A stretch of 44,138 nt of DNA, from NCBI GenBank assembly GCA_002476495.1, contig DLKL01000016.1, positions 16,485-60,622 on the forward strand. Reading direction: 5' to 3'. Position 1 is the first letter of the stretch; the number at the start of each line of letters is the position of its first letter. The DNA comes from Lachnospiraceae bacterium UBA7589 (GTDB taxonomy: Bacteria; Bacillota; Clostridia; Lachnospirales; Lachnospiraceae). Positions 16,704 to 24,820 of this stretch are shown in pieces. Made by a program: the position numbers and the translations under genes. Under the pieces are notes generated by a model. The model saw only the letters and a program-made list of their open reading frames with translations. It had not been told where the DNA came from and did no database searches.

Positions 16704-18446
16704 TTACTCACCTGCCTTCTTTAATGATATAGCCTCAAACGGACATTTGCTCATGCAAAGACCACAGCCGTTACACATTGTCTGGTCTATTATAACATGT
16801 CCGTCCTTTTTAGTCATTGCAGGGCATCCCGGAATAAGACAGGCGCCACATTTTCTGCACTTTTCATCATCAACTATACATTTACCCTTTGGAACATAGG
16901 ATTTAAGCAGGGCACATGGTGATTTTGTGATAATAACCGAAACTGCTTCCCTTGCAACCTCTTCTTTAACAATTCTTTCAACCTCTTTAATATCAAAGGC
17001 ATCTACCTCATATACATTCTCAATTCCCATTGCTTTGCATAAATGATATATGCTGATAGCATATGTAGTCTCTCCCATAAGGGTTTTTCCTGTGGCTGCA
17101 TGATCCTGGTGGCCTGTCATACCTGTGGTTGAATTATCAAGTATGATAACAGTACCTGTTCCCTTGTTATAAACCATATTCATAAGAGAATTTACTCCTG
17201 TATGAAGGAAGGTTGAATCTCCTATAACCGCTACCCAGTTTTTTATAAAATCTCTGCCCTTTGCTTTTTCCATACCATGAAGAGTGGATATACTTGCACC
17301 CATACATACAGTAGTATCTATGACATTAAGAGGTGCTACAGCTCCAAGTGTATAACATCCTATATCACCTGCAGCATGAATCTTCAATTTGTTAAGCACA
17401 GAGAATACACTCCTGTGCGGACATCCCGGGCAAAGGATAGGCGGTCTGTTAGGCACCTGTGCCGGCTGCTCAATATCAAGCTCCTGTCCGAGTATGGCCT
17501 TTCTGAGCATATTGGCACTATACTCTCCCTGTACTGTAAATATTTCCTTCCCGATTGCCTTAATTCCCCAGGATTTAACCTGTTCTTCAATTACAGGCTC
17601 CAGCTCCTCCACAATGTAAAGCTTGTCAACCCTTGACGCAAATTCCTCAATAAGCTTTCTTGGAAGAGGATTGACAAGTCCAAGCTTAAGAACAGATGCA
17701 TTTGGAAGAACCTCCTTAACGTATTGGTAAGGAATACCACTGGATATAATACCTATGGTGGTGTCATTAATCTCCATTTTGTTAATTGACATCGTATTGG
17801 CATCCTCTGCCATGTCCTTCAGACGTTTCTCAACAAACTTATGTCTCTCAATGGCACAGGCAGGCATCATTACATTTTTACGCATATTTCTTTCATATGC
17901 TTTATCCTCTACCTCTATTCTGTCCTCCAGATTAACCACACCCTGGGAATGTGAAAGTCTTGTAGTTGTTCTAAGCATCACAGGTGTATCATATTTTTCC
18001 GAAAACTCATAAGCAAGCTTTGTAAATACTCTCGCTTCCTCACTGTCTGAGGGTTCAAGCACAGGAACCATTGCAGAACGTGCTACCATACGGCTGTCCT
18101 GTTCATTCTGCGAGCTGTAGATTCCCGGGTCATCGGCAGCTACCATAACAAGTCCTCCATTGACACCGATATATGATACCGTAAACAATGGATCTGATGC
18201 TACATTTACTCCAACATGCTTCATGGAAACCAATGAACGTACACCGGATATGGACGCACCAATCGCAACCTCCATGGCAACTTTCTCATTTGGTGACCAT
18301 TCGGCATATATTTCCTTATACTTTACAATATTTTCGCTGATTTCTGTGCTTGGCGTACCCGGATATGCCGCAGATACCTTTACCCCAGCCTCATATGCAC
18401 CTCTGGCTATAGCTTGATTACCAAGCATAATTTGTTTCTTATCCAA
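16704..18446 (-). CDS. iorA: Indolepyruvate:ferredoxin oxidoreductase, alpha subunit
   Basis: The large subunit carries thiamine diphosphate and two iron-sulphur clusters. The N-terminal pyrimidine domain has AAYPGTPSTEI. The TPP-binding region GDSTFLHTGVNS lies near residue 406. The C-terminus holds two four-cysteine sets: Cys 530, 533, 536, 541 and Cys 558, 561, 564, 568. I set the start at TTG (18446-18444), seven bases from the SD GGAGGAG, giving 580 residues; codons further upstream run into the promoter. It leads the iorA-iorB-ligase operon. Products would be arylacetyl-CoA in amino-acid breakdown, or aryl pyruvates if run in reverse from arylacetyl-CoA. Confidence 0.94.
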   Translation of the reverse strand: MDKKQIMLGNQAIARGAYEAGVKVSAAYPGTPSTEISENIVKYKEIYAEWSPNEKVAMEVAIGASISGVRSLVSMKHVGVNVASDPLFTVSYIGVNGGLVMVAADDPGIYSSQNEQDSRMVARSAMVPVLEPSDSEEARVFTKLAYEFSEKYDTPVMLRTTTRLSHSQGVVNLEDRIEVEDKAYERNMRKNVMMPACAIERHKFVEKRLKDMAEDANTMSINKMEINDTTIGIISSGIPYQYVKEVLPNASVLKLGLVNPLPRKLIEEFASRVDKLYIVEELEPVIEEQVKSWGIKAIGKEIFTVQGEYSANMLRKAILGQELDIEQPAQVPNRPPILCPGCPHRSVFSVLNKLKIHAAGDIGCYTLGAVAPLNVIDTTVCMGASISTLHGMEKAKGRDFIKNWVAVIGDSTFLHTGVNSLMNMVYNKGTGTVIILDNSTTGMTGHQDHAATGKTLMGETTYAISIYHLCKAMGIENVYEVDAFDIKEVERIVKEEVAREAVSVIITKSPCALLKSYVPKGKCIVDDEKCRKCGACLIPGCPAMTKKDGHVIIDQTMCNGCGLCMSKCPFEAISLKKAGE

Positions 18447-18477
18447 AAGTCTTCTCCTCCGTTTAACAAAATTATAA

Positions 18478-18492
18478 TGATAAAAATTATCA
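18478..18492. promoter_or_regulatory. Fur/PerR-like operator near the iorA transcription start
   Basis: The 15-base palindrome TGATAAAAATTATCA differs at one position from the 7-1-7 Fur consensus TGATAATnATTATCA. It lies directly downstream of the ior -10 box, at about the transcription start and early leader. A repressor bound there would block initiation. Whether Fur, PerR or another protein binds is not shown by the sequence. Confidence 0.5.
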
Positions 18493-18504
18493 CACGCTTT
18501 CTCT

Positions 18505-18534
18505 ATTATAACCGAACAGACCATGCTTTTGCAA
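18505..18534 (-). promoter_or_regulatory. Promoter of the iorA-iorB-ligase operon
   Basis: On the minus strand TTGCAA (18534-18529) and TATAAT (18510-18505) are 18 bases apart. The leader to the iorA TTG start would be about 50 bases and contains the Fur-like palindrome. Confidence 0.7.
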
Positions 18535-18599
18535 TAGATATTTTAATACTTTAACGGAATGAAGTGTTCTATTATATGAAAATAAAATTTCATATTGGA

Positions 18600-18620
18600 T
18601 ATACTTATACAAAAAGTATA
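18600..18620. promoter_or_regulatory. Palindrome upstream of the Crp/Fnr gene, possible autoregulatory site
   Basis: TATACTT and AAGTATA flank a 7-base centre, giving a 21-base inverted repeat that ends 18 bases before the regulator's ATG. It overlaps a weak promoter on the plus strand (TTGGAT, 16-base spacer, TATAGG). Crp/Fnr dimers bind inverted repeats of this overall size, so autoregulation is plausible. AT-rich sequence can form such repeats by chance. Confidence 0.35.
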
Positions 18621-18637
18621 GGATCATAAACAGCAAT

Positions 18638-19333
18638 ATGGAAAAGATTTCAACAGAAAATTTAGATATACTTAAAGCATCTGAGCTTTTTAAAGGGCTT
18701 TCCTCCGGAGATATATGTGAAATTCTCAACTGTACCGGTGCATATATGAAAAAATATAATAAAGGCGAATATATTCTCTTAGCCGGAAGCACCACCGAAT
18801 TTATGGGAATGCTTTTATCCGGAAGTGCTACCGTTGTGCAGGAGGATATATGGGGAAACCAGAACATTCTTTCAAAAATTATACCGGGGCTGTGCTTTGC
18901 CGAACCCTTCGCAGCCTGCCCCGGTGTAATTCTCAATATAAGTGTTATTGCAGAAAGCAACAGCTCAATTCTTTGGATTAATATGAAAAATCTATTGCAC
19001 ACCTGCTTTGCCTGCTGCTCCCATCACAATAAGGTAATCCGTAATCTGGTTGTGGTCCTTGCAGGCAAGCTGCTAATCTTTAACGATAAGATTACCCACA
19101 CCGGAAAGAGAAAAATAAGAGAAAAGCTTCTTTCATACCTCTATACAGAATCTGTTCGTCAGGGAAAGCTTTCCTTCGATATTCCCTATGACAGACAGCA
19201 GCTGGCTGATTTTTTATGCGTAGGACGTTCAGCCATGAGTATGGAGCTTTCAAAGCTGCAACGTGAGGGACTGATCAAAACCAGTCATAATCACTTTGAA
19301 CTGTTGGGCAGCAGGGATTATCCTCTGTCCTGA
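18638..19333 (+). CDS. Crp/Fnr-family regulator (HcpR-like)
   Basis: A 231-residue regulator with an N-terminal cyclic-nucleotide-binding-type beta-barrel (about 15-120), a dimer helix and a C-terminal winged helix (about 180-222, DRQQLADFLCVGRSAMSMEL). Five cysteines at 86, 94, 123, 126 and 127 lie in the sensor half and could bind a cluster or haem; this is inference. It is divergent from iorA and convergent with the hybrid-cluster gene, whose stop codon it overlaps by 16 bases. Regulators of this type beside hcp are called HcpR in other anaerobes and respond to nitric oxide or nitrite. No other regulator gene lies near hcp, so that is the likely target. Confidence 0.85.
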   Translation: MEKISTENLDILKASELFKGLSSGDICEILNCTGAYMKKYNKGEYILLAGSTTEFMGMLLSGSATVVQEDIWGNQNILSKIIPGLCFAEPFAACPGVILNISVIAESNSSILWINMKNLLHTCFACCSHHNKVIRNLVVVLAGKLLIFNDKITHTGKRKIREKLLSYLYTESVRQGKLSFDIPYDRQQLADFLCVGRSAMSMELSKLQREGLIKTSHNHFELLGSRDYPLS

Positions 19334-22047
19334 TGCAGTGTCCGGAAATGTTTCTTTGCATTTTCCATATCCTGTACAAGCTCAAGAGTTCCAATATAGC
19401 TTCCTTCCCTGTCCCGTACGGCCATATACGTCACAAGCATGGTTTTACCCTGTTTTTCCATCCATACCGGTACCGAATCTCTTTGCCCATTTCTGAAAGA
19501 ATCGATAATGTTTCTGACCATAGGCTCAATTTTGGGTGGGTGACACGAAAATACCTCTCTGTCAATAGCCATAGACGGACGTTTAAATACCTTCGGTCCT
19601 TCGTTAAAAAACTTATTAATATTGTTTTTATCCACAAAGGAAATTTCCAGGGGAATAGTATTAAGCATGGCTATAAGCTCCTCTTTTGTCAAATGTCCTC
19701 CGGGCATTACTATTTCGTCCATGTATTCATTATCCTCTTTTTTCCATTTCTCGCCGTTCTTCCACACTATTTCATCGATATCAAAGCAAAGTGGGTAATC
19801 CTTTGAATCTGCATATATCTGCATCCAATCCTCTGTAGAAAAATGAATTGCACAATTTGGGAAAAGAATATTATTCTCCTTGTAAATCATTTCCCTGATT
19901 CGAATAAGAACCTTTTTCAGCCGTTCTCCCCGGTTGTTTTTCTGCGAATTACCTGCAAGGTATGAAAGTTCATCTCTTATTTCGTCATCAACCGTCCACA
20001 TTACATCCGATGGTCCTGATATGCCATACTTCGTTTTCAAATTTGGGTATATCATATCTCCCTTTTTTGCATAATGAAAAGCCACCTGTCTTATTTTTTC
20101 CAATTCATCTGTATCTGCCATCCCCCCCTTTTCATCCAATTCATCCAGAAGCTTTTCCAATGCATGATTTTCCCTTACAAGGGTATTAAGAGGATGACCC
20201 GGAATATTGACAACTCTGCTATATGCTTCCTCCTTTTTCTCAATATTCCCACGAAAAAGAGCTCCATGAATATCGCATAGATTTTTTATTTCCGTAAATG
20301 GTGTTCCTGAAGCCATCAGCTTTTCCTCGGCTGCGATAATCATGGCCGGGTCTACATTTTCAAATTTGTTTACAAAATCTTTTCTTACTTCTTCCAGATT
20401 TTCTCCTCTCCCAAGACGTTCAAGATAGGATTTCAATAATTCTTCTTTGTCATTTCCAAGAAAAAATGCCATATCCTCTTCCGGCGTTGTAATTCCTCCT
20501 ATTCCGTAATTTTCTATAAGATAATTAAGGATGCCCTGAGATAAAAATGCCGGAAGAGAAGGACCCAGCTTAATATTTTTTATACCCAGATGCAGCAATG
20601 TCAACAGAATACATACAGCCTTTTGTTCATACCAGGATAATACAAATGACAATGGAAGTTCATTAACACTGCATCCAAGCGCCTCGCCAAGAGCCAGTGC
20701 CACCTGTATTGCTCCGAAAGCATCATTACACTGTCCCATATCCATCAGCCTTGGAATTCCTTCTATATCTCCCAGATTAAGATCGTTAAAACGGTATTTT
20801 CCACAGGCCAGGGTCAGTACAATGCCTGTTTCAGGAACTCTCCTTACAAATTCTGTGTAATAGTTCCTTCCGGGTTTTGCTCCATCACAGCCTGCTACAA
20901 GAAAGAAATGTGTTATTTTTCCATTCTTTATTCTTTCAATAATCGCTTCACTGTCAGATAAGACAGAAGAATATCCAAAACCTGTTGTTACATATTCACC
21001 ACCATTTATTCCTGTAAATTTCCTATCCTCCCTGTAACCCCCGAGGCGAAGAGCTTTTTCAATCACAGGTGTAAAATCCTTATCATCTCCGATATGGACA
21101 ATACCCGGAAAGGATACCATTTCAGTAGTAAATACCCGGTCTGCATAGTTTTTTGCCGGAGGCATAAGGCAGTTAGTGGTAAATAAAACCGCTCCCGGTA
21201 ATTCTTGAAATTCCTTCTGCTGATTCTGCCATGCTGTTCCGAAATTTCCCTTTAAATGAGAATATTTTCTAAGCTCCGGATACCCATGGGCCGGTAGCAT
21301 TTCACCATGCGTATATACATTTACTCCTTTACCACTGGTCTGTTTAAGCAGAAGCTCCAGATCCTTCAAATCATGTCCGCTGACCACAATAAACGGTCCC
21401 TTTTCTACCGTAAGAGACACTCTTACCGGAGAAGGTTTACCGTAGCTTTCAGTATTAGCCTTATCCAGCAATTCCATTGCCTTAAGATTTATCTCACCTA
21501 CCTTAAGAACCAAAGGCAGTAATTTTTCCGGGTCATTCTCCTTTTCCAAAGTCATAAGTGCTTCACAAAAAAATCTGTTAATATATTCATCCGAATATCC
21601 CAGCATAAGACTGTGATATGCATAAGCAGACATTCCTCTTATGCCAAACAATATGAGAGCCTTGAGGGAACGTATATCCTCCTGCTCCTTCCACATATTT
21701 TCAAGATTATATTCTTCCTTTCCGTCAAACGTGCTTTCCCAAAAGCCGTTTTGTGACGCAAGACGATTATTCTCAGCTCTTACCCTGTCAATCATGGTTT
21801 TTATTGTCATGGGATTGAAGCTTACATTTGTCACAGTTGTAAACAAGCCCTCTATAATCAGTCTATAGGTTTCTTTTCCGGAATAATCATTCTTCCAGGC
21901 TCTGCTTCCCAGGGAAATTAAAGCCCCTGTCAGTTCATCCTGCAATACGGCAGTATGGGCATCCTTTCCGCAAACACCTACACTACCTGTACAGCCTGTG
22001 CATCCCGCTGTCTGCTCACATTGAAAACAAAACATTTTATTATCCAT
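19318..22047 (-). CDS. hcp: Hybrid-cluster protein fused to DUF438-hemerythrin-PAS module
   Basis: Residues 1 to about 530 are a complete hybrid-cluster protein (NO/hydroxylamine reductase). The N-terminal cluster cysteines are 7, 10, 19 and 26. The hybrid-cluster motifs GHD, HGEMLPAHGYP, TTNCLMPP, VAGCDGAKPG, ACGKYRF, GQCND and SWYEQKA are all present. The remaining 380 residues form a second module. It has a DUF438-like helical segment (about 535-600, ending LCDIHGALF), a hemerythrin-like four-helix domain (about 620-745, first iron-ligand candidate His628) and a PAS-type domain (about 790-905, with CHPPK at 835 and GTLELVQDM near the end). Hcp proteins are normally about 430-550 residues, so this is a fusion of two separate families. 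The SD is strong (AAAGGAGA). Confidence 0.93.
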   Translation of the reverse strand: MDNKMFCFQCEQTAGCTGCTGSVGVCGKDAHTAVLQDELTGALISLGSRAWKNDYSGKETYRLIIEGLFTTVTNVSFNPMTIKTMIDRVRAENNRLASQNGFWESTFDGKEEYNLENMWKEQEDIRSLKALILFGIRGMSAYAYHSLMLGYSDEYINRFFCEALMTLEKENDPEKLLPLVLKVGEINLKAMELLDKANTESYGKPSPVRVSLTVEKGPFIVVSGHDLKDLELLLKQTSGKGVNVYTHGEMLPAHGYPELRKYSHLKGNFGTAWQNQQKEFQELPGAVLFTTNCLMPPAKNYADRVFTTEMVSFPGIVHIGDDKDFTPVIEKALRLGGYREDRKFTGINGGEYVTTGFGYSSVLSDSEAIIERIKNGKITHFFLVAGCDGAKPGRNYYTEFVRRVPETGIVLTLACGKYRFNDLNLGDIEGIPRLMDMGQCNDAFGAIQVALALGEALGCSVNELPLSFVLSWYEQKAVCILLTLLHLGIKNIKLGPSLPAFLSQGILNYLIENYGIGGITTPEEDMAFFLGNDKEELLKSYLERLGRGENLEEVRKDFVNKFENVDPAMIIAAEEKLMASGTPFTEIKNLCDIHGALFRGNIEKKEEAYSRVVNIPGHPLNTLVRENHALEKLLDELDEKGGMADTDELEKIRQVAFHYAKKGDMIYPNLKTKYGISGPSDVMWTVDDEIRDELSYLAGNSQKNNRGERLKKVLIRIREMIYKENNILFPNCAIHFSTEDWMQIYADSKDYPLCFDIDEIVWKNGEKWKKEDNEYMDEIVMPGGHLTKEELIAMLNTIPLEISFVDKNNINKFFNEGPKVFKRPSMAIDREVFSCHPPKIEPMVRNIIDSFRNGQRDSVPVWMEKQGKTMLVTYMAVRDREGSYIGTLELVQDMENAKKHFRTLHQDRG

Positions 22048-22094
22048 ATAAAATCTCCTTTCAAACCATATGACAGCATAATAATATGGATAAC

Positions 22095-22124
22095 AAAAAA
22101 AGTATGTTTGAAATCAAACATACT
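22095..22124 (-). terminator. Terminator of the feo operon
   Basis: A perfect 10-base stem (AGTATGTTTG/CAAACATACT) with a 4-base loop is followed on the minus strand by a run of T residues. It lies 15 bases past the small Cys-rich gene. It also abuts the hcp promoter region, so the palindrome could be mistaken for an operator. Confidence 0.85.
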
Positions 22125-22139
22125 CTGATTTGTCATATT

Positions 22140-22277
22140 TTACCTGTGGCAGCTTCCGTCACAACCGGTACAATCACCATTGCATCCTGACATAAGCTTG
22201 TTCTTATGTATTTTCTTTATTCCCAATAACGTCAGCCCGGATATAATGATAATAATTGCTACGCTTGCAATATTCAT
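22140..22277 (-). CDS. FeoB-associated Cys-rich small membrane protein
   Basis: A 45-residue protein. It begins MNIASVAIIIIISGLTLLGI, which is one membrane helix (about residues 4-20), and then has a short basic stretch. It ends in a cysteine cluster with Cys 32, 36, 39 and 43 (GCNGDCTGCDGSC). It starts 15 bases after feoB behind the SD GGAGGG and is closed by the feo terminator. Small proteins of this form follow feoB in many Clostridia and are thought to take part in ferrous iron uptake, perhaps by holding or relaying iron at the inner face. The exact role is unknown. Confidence 0.85.
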   Translation of the reverse strand: MNIASVAIIIIISGLTLLGIKKIHKNKLMSGCNGDCTGCDGSCHR

Positions 22278-22292
22278 ACACTTTTACCCTCC

Positions 22293-24671
22293 TTATGCCA
22301 ATCCTAATAAAACTCCGGCCAGATGTACAAGAAAGGCTGCGCACCAGGCAATAATGCATTGAAGCACCACAGTGGCAATGGCAGCTTTTCCACCACCCAT
22401 TTCTCTTTTTACTGTGGCTATGGCAGCAACACACGGTGTATAAAGCAGTGTAAAAACCAAAAATACAAAAGCTGTAAAAGGTGTAAATAAGGTTCCTATC
22501 ATTTCAGTATTACCGCCAAGGAGCACCGTAAGTGTTGACACTACGCTTTCTTTAGCCGTAAAGCCTGTAATCAGTGCCGTAGATACTCTCCAGTCACCGA
22601 AGCCCAGTGGTGAAAATACCGGAGCAGCCATACTTCCTATCATTGCCAGAATACTTTTATCCGGAGATTCAGCAACATTAAATCTTATGTCAAAGGTCTG
22701 CAAAAACCATATTACAATAGATGCTAAGAATATAAGTGTGAATGCTTTCTGAATAAAGCCCTTTGCTTTTTCCCATATCAGGTGTGCAACACTTTTCCCT
22801 GACGGAATACGGTAGTTAGGCAGCTCCATTACAAAAGGCACAGGTTCACCCTTAAATCTGGTTTTCTTTAGTATCATAGCATAGATTATGGCACATATTA
22901 TTCCAAATACATATAATCCCACCATTACAAATGCCTGATATTTTCGTGGAAAAAATGCACTTATAATCAGGGAATATATTGGCAGCTTTGCACTACAGCT
23001 CATAAAAGGAGTAAGCAGAATAGTCATCTTCCTGTCTCTTTCACTTGAAAGGGTTCTGGTTGCCATAATGGCAGGAACAGAGCATCCAAAGCCTATAAGC
23101 ATAGGTACAAAGCTTCTTCCCGATAATCCTATTTTTCTAAGAAGCTTGTCCATAACAAATGCAACCCGAGCCATATAACCTGTATCTTCAAGAATAGAAA
23201 GGAAGAAAAACAGGGTTACAATAGTTGGCAGAAAGCTTATTACACTTCCAACTCCGTTGCAGATTCCGTCAATCACAAGGGAATGTACCACCGGATTAAT
23301 TTCTGCTGCTGTGAGTCCCCGGTCAATTAATTCAATAATCTTATCAACTCCAAGGCTCATCAAATCTGAAAGCCACGCCCCCACCAGATTAAACGTCATA
23401 GCAAATATCATTGCCATTATTCCAATGAAGCATGGGATTGCTGTATATTTTCCGGTAAGGAGCTTATCTATCTCCACACTCCGGTGATGTTCCTTACTCT
23501 CACGAGGACGCACTACTGTACTTTCACACATATTTTCAATGAAACTGAATCTCATATTAGCGATTGCAGCTTCTCTGTCCAAACCGGTTTCCTTCTCCAT
23601 AACAGTAACTATTTGTTCAAAGGCCTGCCTCTTTTCCCGGGATAATTTCAGCTCCCCTTCAATTAAAGAATCCTTTTCTATAAGCTTGGTAGCTGAAAAT
23701 CTCACAGGAAGTCCTGCCTGTTTTGCTTCCGGCTCCAGCATATGTACAGCCGCATGAATACAGCGATGTACAGCTCCCACCGGGTCCTTTTCATCTCTGC
23801 TGTCCCGGCAGAAATCTATTCTCCCCGGTGTCTCATTATACCTGGCAATATGAATGGCATGATTAATAAGCTCATCTATTCCCTCATTCTTAGCAGCTGA
23901 AATAGGCACAACCGGAATACCCAGAATATTCTCCAGCTCGTTAACTCTTATGCTTCCTCCATTTTCCCTTACCTCGTCCATCATATTAAGTGCAAGAACC
24001 ATAGGGATTTCCAGTTCCATAAGCTGCATGGTAAGACAGAGATTCCTCTCCAGATTAGAAGCATCAACTATATTGATTATACCACTTGGTTTGGAATTGA
24101 TAAGAAAATCCCTTGTAACAATCTCTTCACTTGAGTAGGGTGAAAGAGAATATATTCCCGGTAAATCAGTTACTGTTGCCTCAGGGTGATTACGAATAAT
24201 TCCATCCTTTCTGTCTACAGTAACTCCTGGAAAATTACCCACATGCTGATTAGCTCCGGTAAGCTGATTGAAAAGTGTGGTTTTACCGCAATTCTGATTA
24301 CCTGCCAGGGCAAAGGTTAGTTTCGTATTTTTTATAGAATTTTCCTCATGCTCATGATAATCCTTCTCCGGCAACGGTTCCCCTACGCAAGGGTGTGGAA
24401 TAGCCTTGTATCTTTCCTGTTTTTCATAAGTGTCTGCCTTTTTCTCATGAATATCCTCAATCTCAATTTTGCGGGTCTCATCAAGTCTTAGAGTAAGCTC
24501 ATATCCCCTTACCTCTATCTGGACAGGGTCACCCATAGGAGCTATCTTTTGAAGTGTAACCTCAGTTCCCGGTGTAAGTCCCATATCGAGAAGATGATGT
24601 CTTAATGCCCCTTCTCCTCCGACAGCTTTAATGTATGCACTTTGTTTTGGTTTTAACTTATCCATTTCCAT
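22293..24671 (-). CDS. feoB: Ferrous iron transporter FeoB with fused FeoA domain
   Basis: A 792-residue Fe(II) uptake GTPase of the cytoplasmic membrane. Residues 1 to about 75 are a FeoA-type SH3-like domain, usually a separate protein. The G domain follows, with GNQNCGKTTLFN (G1), DLPGIYS (G3), NMMDE (G4) and SAAKNEG (G5). The C-terminal half has the two gate repeats with multiple helices, including MLIGFGCSVPAI with its conserved Cys. I use the ATG at 24671, nine bases from the SD AGAGGA. The Cys-rich partner follows. An inverted repeat 45 bases upstream may be an iron-responsive site. Confidence 0.95.
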   Translation of the reverse strand: MEMDKLKPKQSAYIKAVGGEGALRHHLLDMGLTPGTEVTLQKIAPMGDPVQIEVRGYELTLRLDETRKIEIEDIHEKKADTYEKQERYKAIPHPCVGEPLPEKDYHEHEENSIKNTKLTFALAGNQNCGKTTLFNQLTGANQHVGNFPGVTVDRKDGIIRNHPEATVTDLPGIYSLSPYSSEEIVTRDFLINSKPSGIINIVDASNLERNLCLTMQLMELEIPMVLALNMMDEVRENGGSIRVNELENILGIPVVPISAAKNEGIDELINHAIHIARYNETPGRIDFCRDSRDEKDPVGAVHRCIHAAVHMLEPEAKQAGLPVRFSATKLIEKDSLIEGELKLSREKRQAFEQIVTVMEKETGLDREAAIANMRFSFIENMCESTVVRPRESKEHHRSVEIDKLLTGKYTAIPCFIGIMAMIFAMTFNLVGAWLSDLMSLGVDKIIELIDRGLTAAEINPVVHSLVIDGICNGVGSVISFLPTIVTLFFFLSILEDTGYMARVAFVMDKLLRKIGLSGRSFVPMLIGFGCSVPAIMATRTLSSERDRKMTILLTPFMSCSAKLPIYSLIISAFFPRKYQAFVMVGLYVFGIICAIIYAMILKKTRFKGEPVPFVMELPNYRIPSGKSVAHLIWEKAKGFIQKAFTLIFLASIVIWFLQTFDIRFNVAESPDKSILAMIGSMAAPVFSPLGFGDWRVSTALITGFTAKESVVSTLTVLLGGNTEMIGTLFTPFTAFVFLVFTLLYTPCVAAIATVKREMGGGKAAIATVVLQCIIAWCAAFLVHLAGVLLGLA

Positions 24672-24715
24672 AGAGATATTCCTCTTTTGTTTATTACATA
24701 TAATCAATTTCATAT

Positions 24716-24740
24716 TAATACTGAAAATAGTATCAGTATC
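24716..24740. promoter_or_regulatory. Repeat element upstream of feoB, possible metal-responsive operator
   Basis: On the plus strand TAATACT and AGTATCA form an inverted repeat with a 6-base centre (24716-24735). The second arm is repeated at once as AGTATC, giving two tandem hexamers. Arrays of such hexamers are how Fur-type boxes are often read, but the match to the Fur consensus is poor. Position before an iron-uptake gene is the main support. Confidence 0.35.
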
Positions 24741-24759
24741 AATACATTCTGATATTATA

Positions 24760-24802
24760 AAAATTCCCGAAGCAATAATGGCAATCTTGATTCGGGAATT
24801 TT
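24760..24802 (-). terminator. Terminator of the small lipoprotein gene
   Basis: A 12-base perfect stem (AAAATTCCCGAA/TTCGGGAATTTT) with a 19-base loop lies about 20 bases past the lipoprotein stop. It ends in T-rich sequence on the minus strand. Confidence 0.8.
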
Positions 24803-24820
24803 ACTGCATTCATGTTTTTA

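Noticed and set aside
22095..22124. Perfect 10-base palindrome upstream of hcp as an HcpR operator
   Set aside because: On the minus strand it is followed by a T run and lies at the end of the feo operon, so an intrinsic terminator explains it fully. A dual role is possible but not needed.
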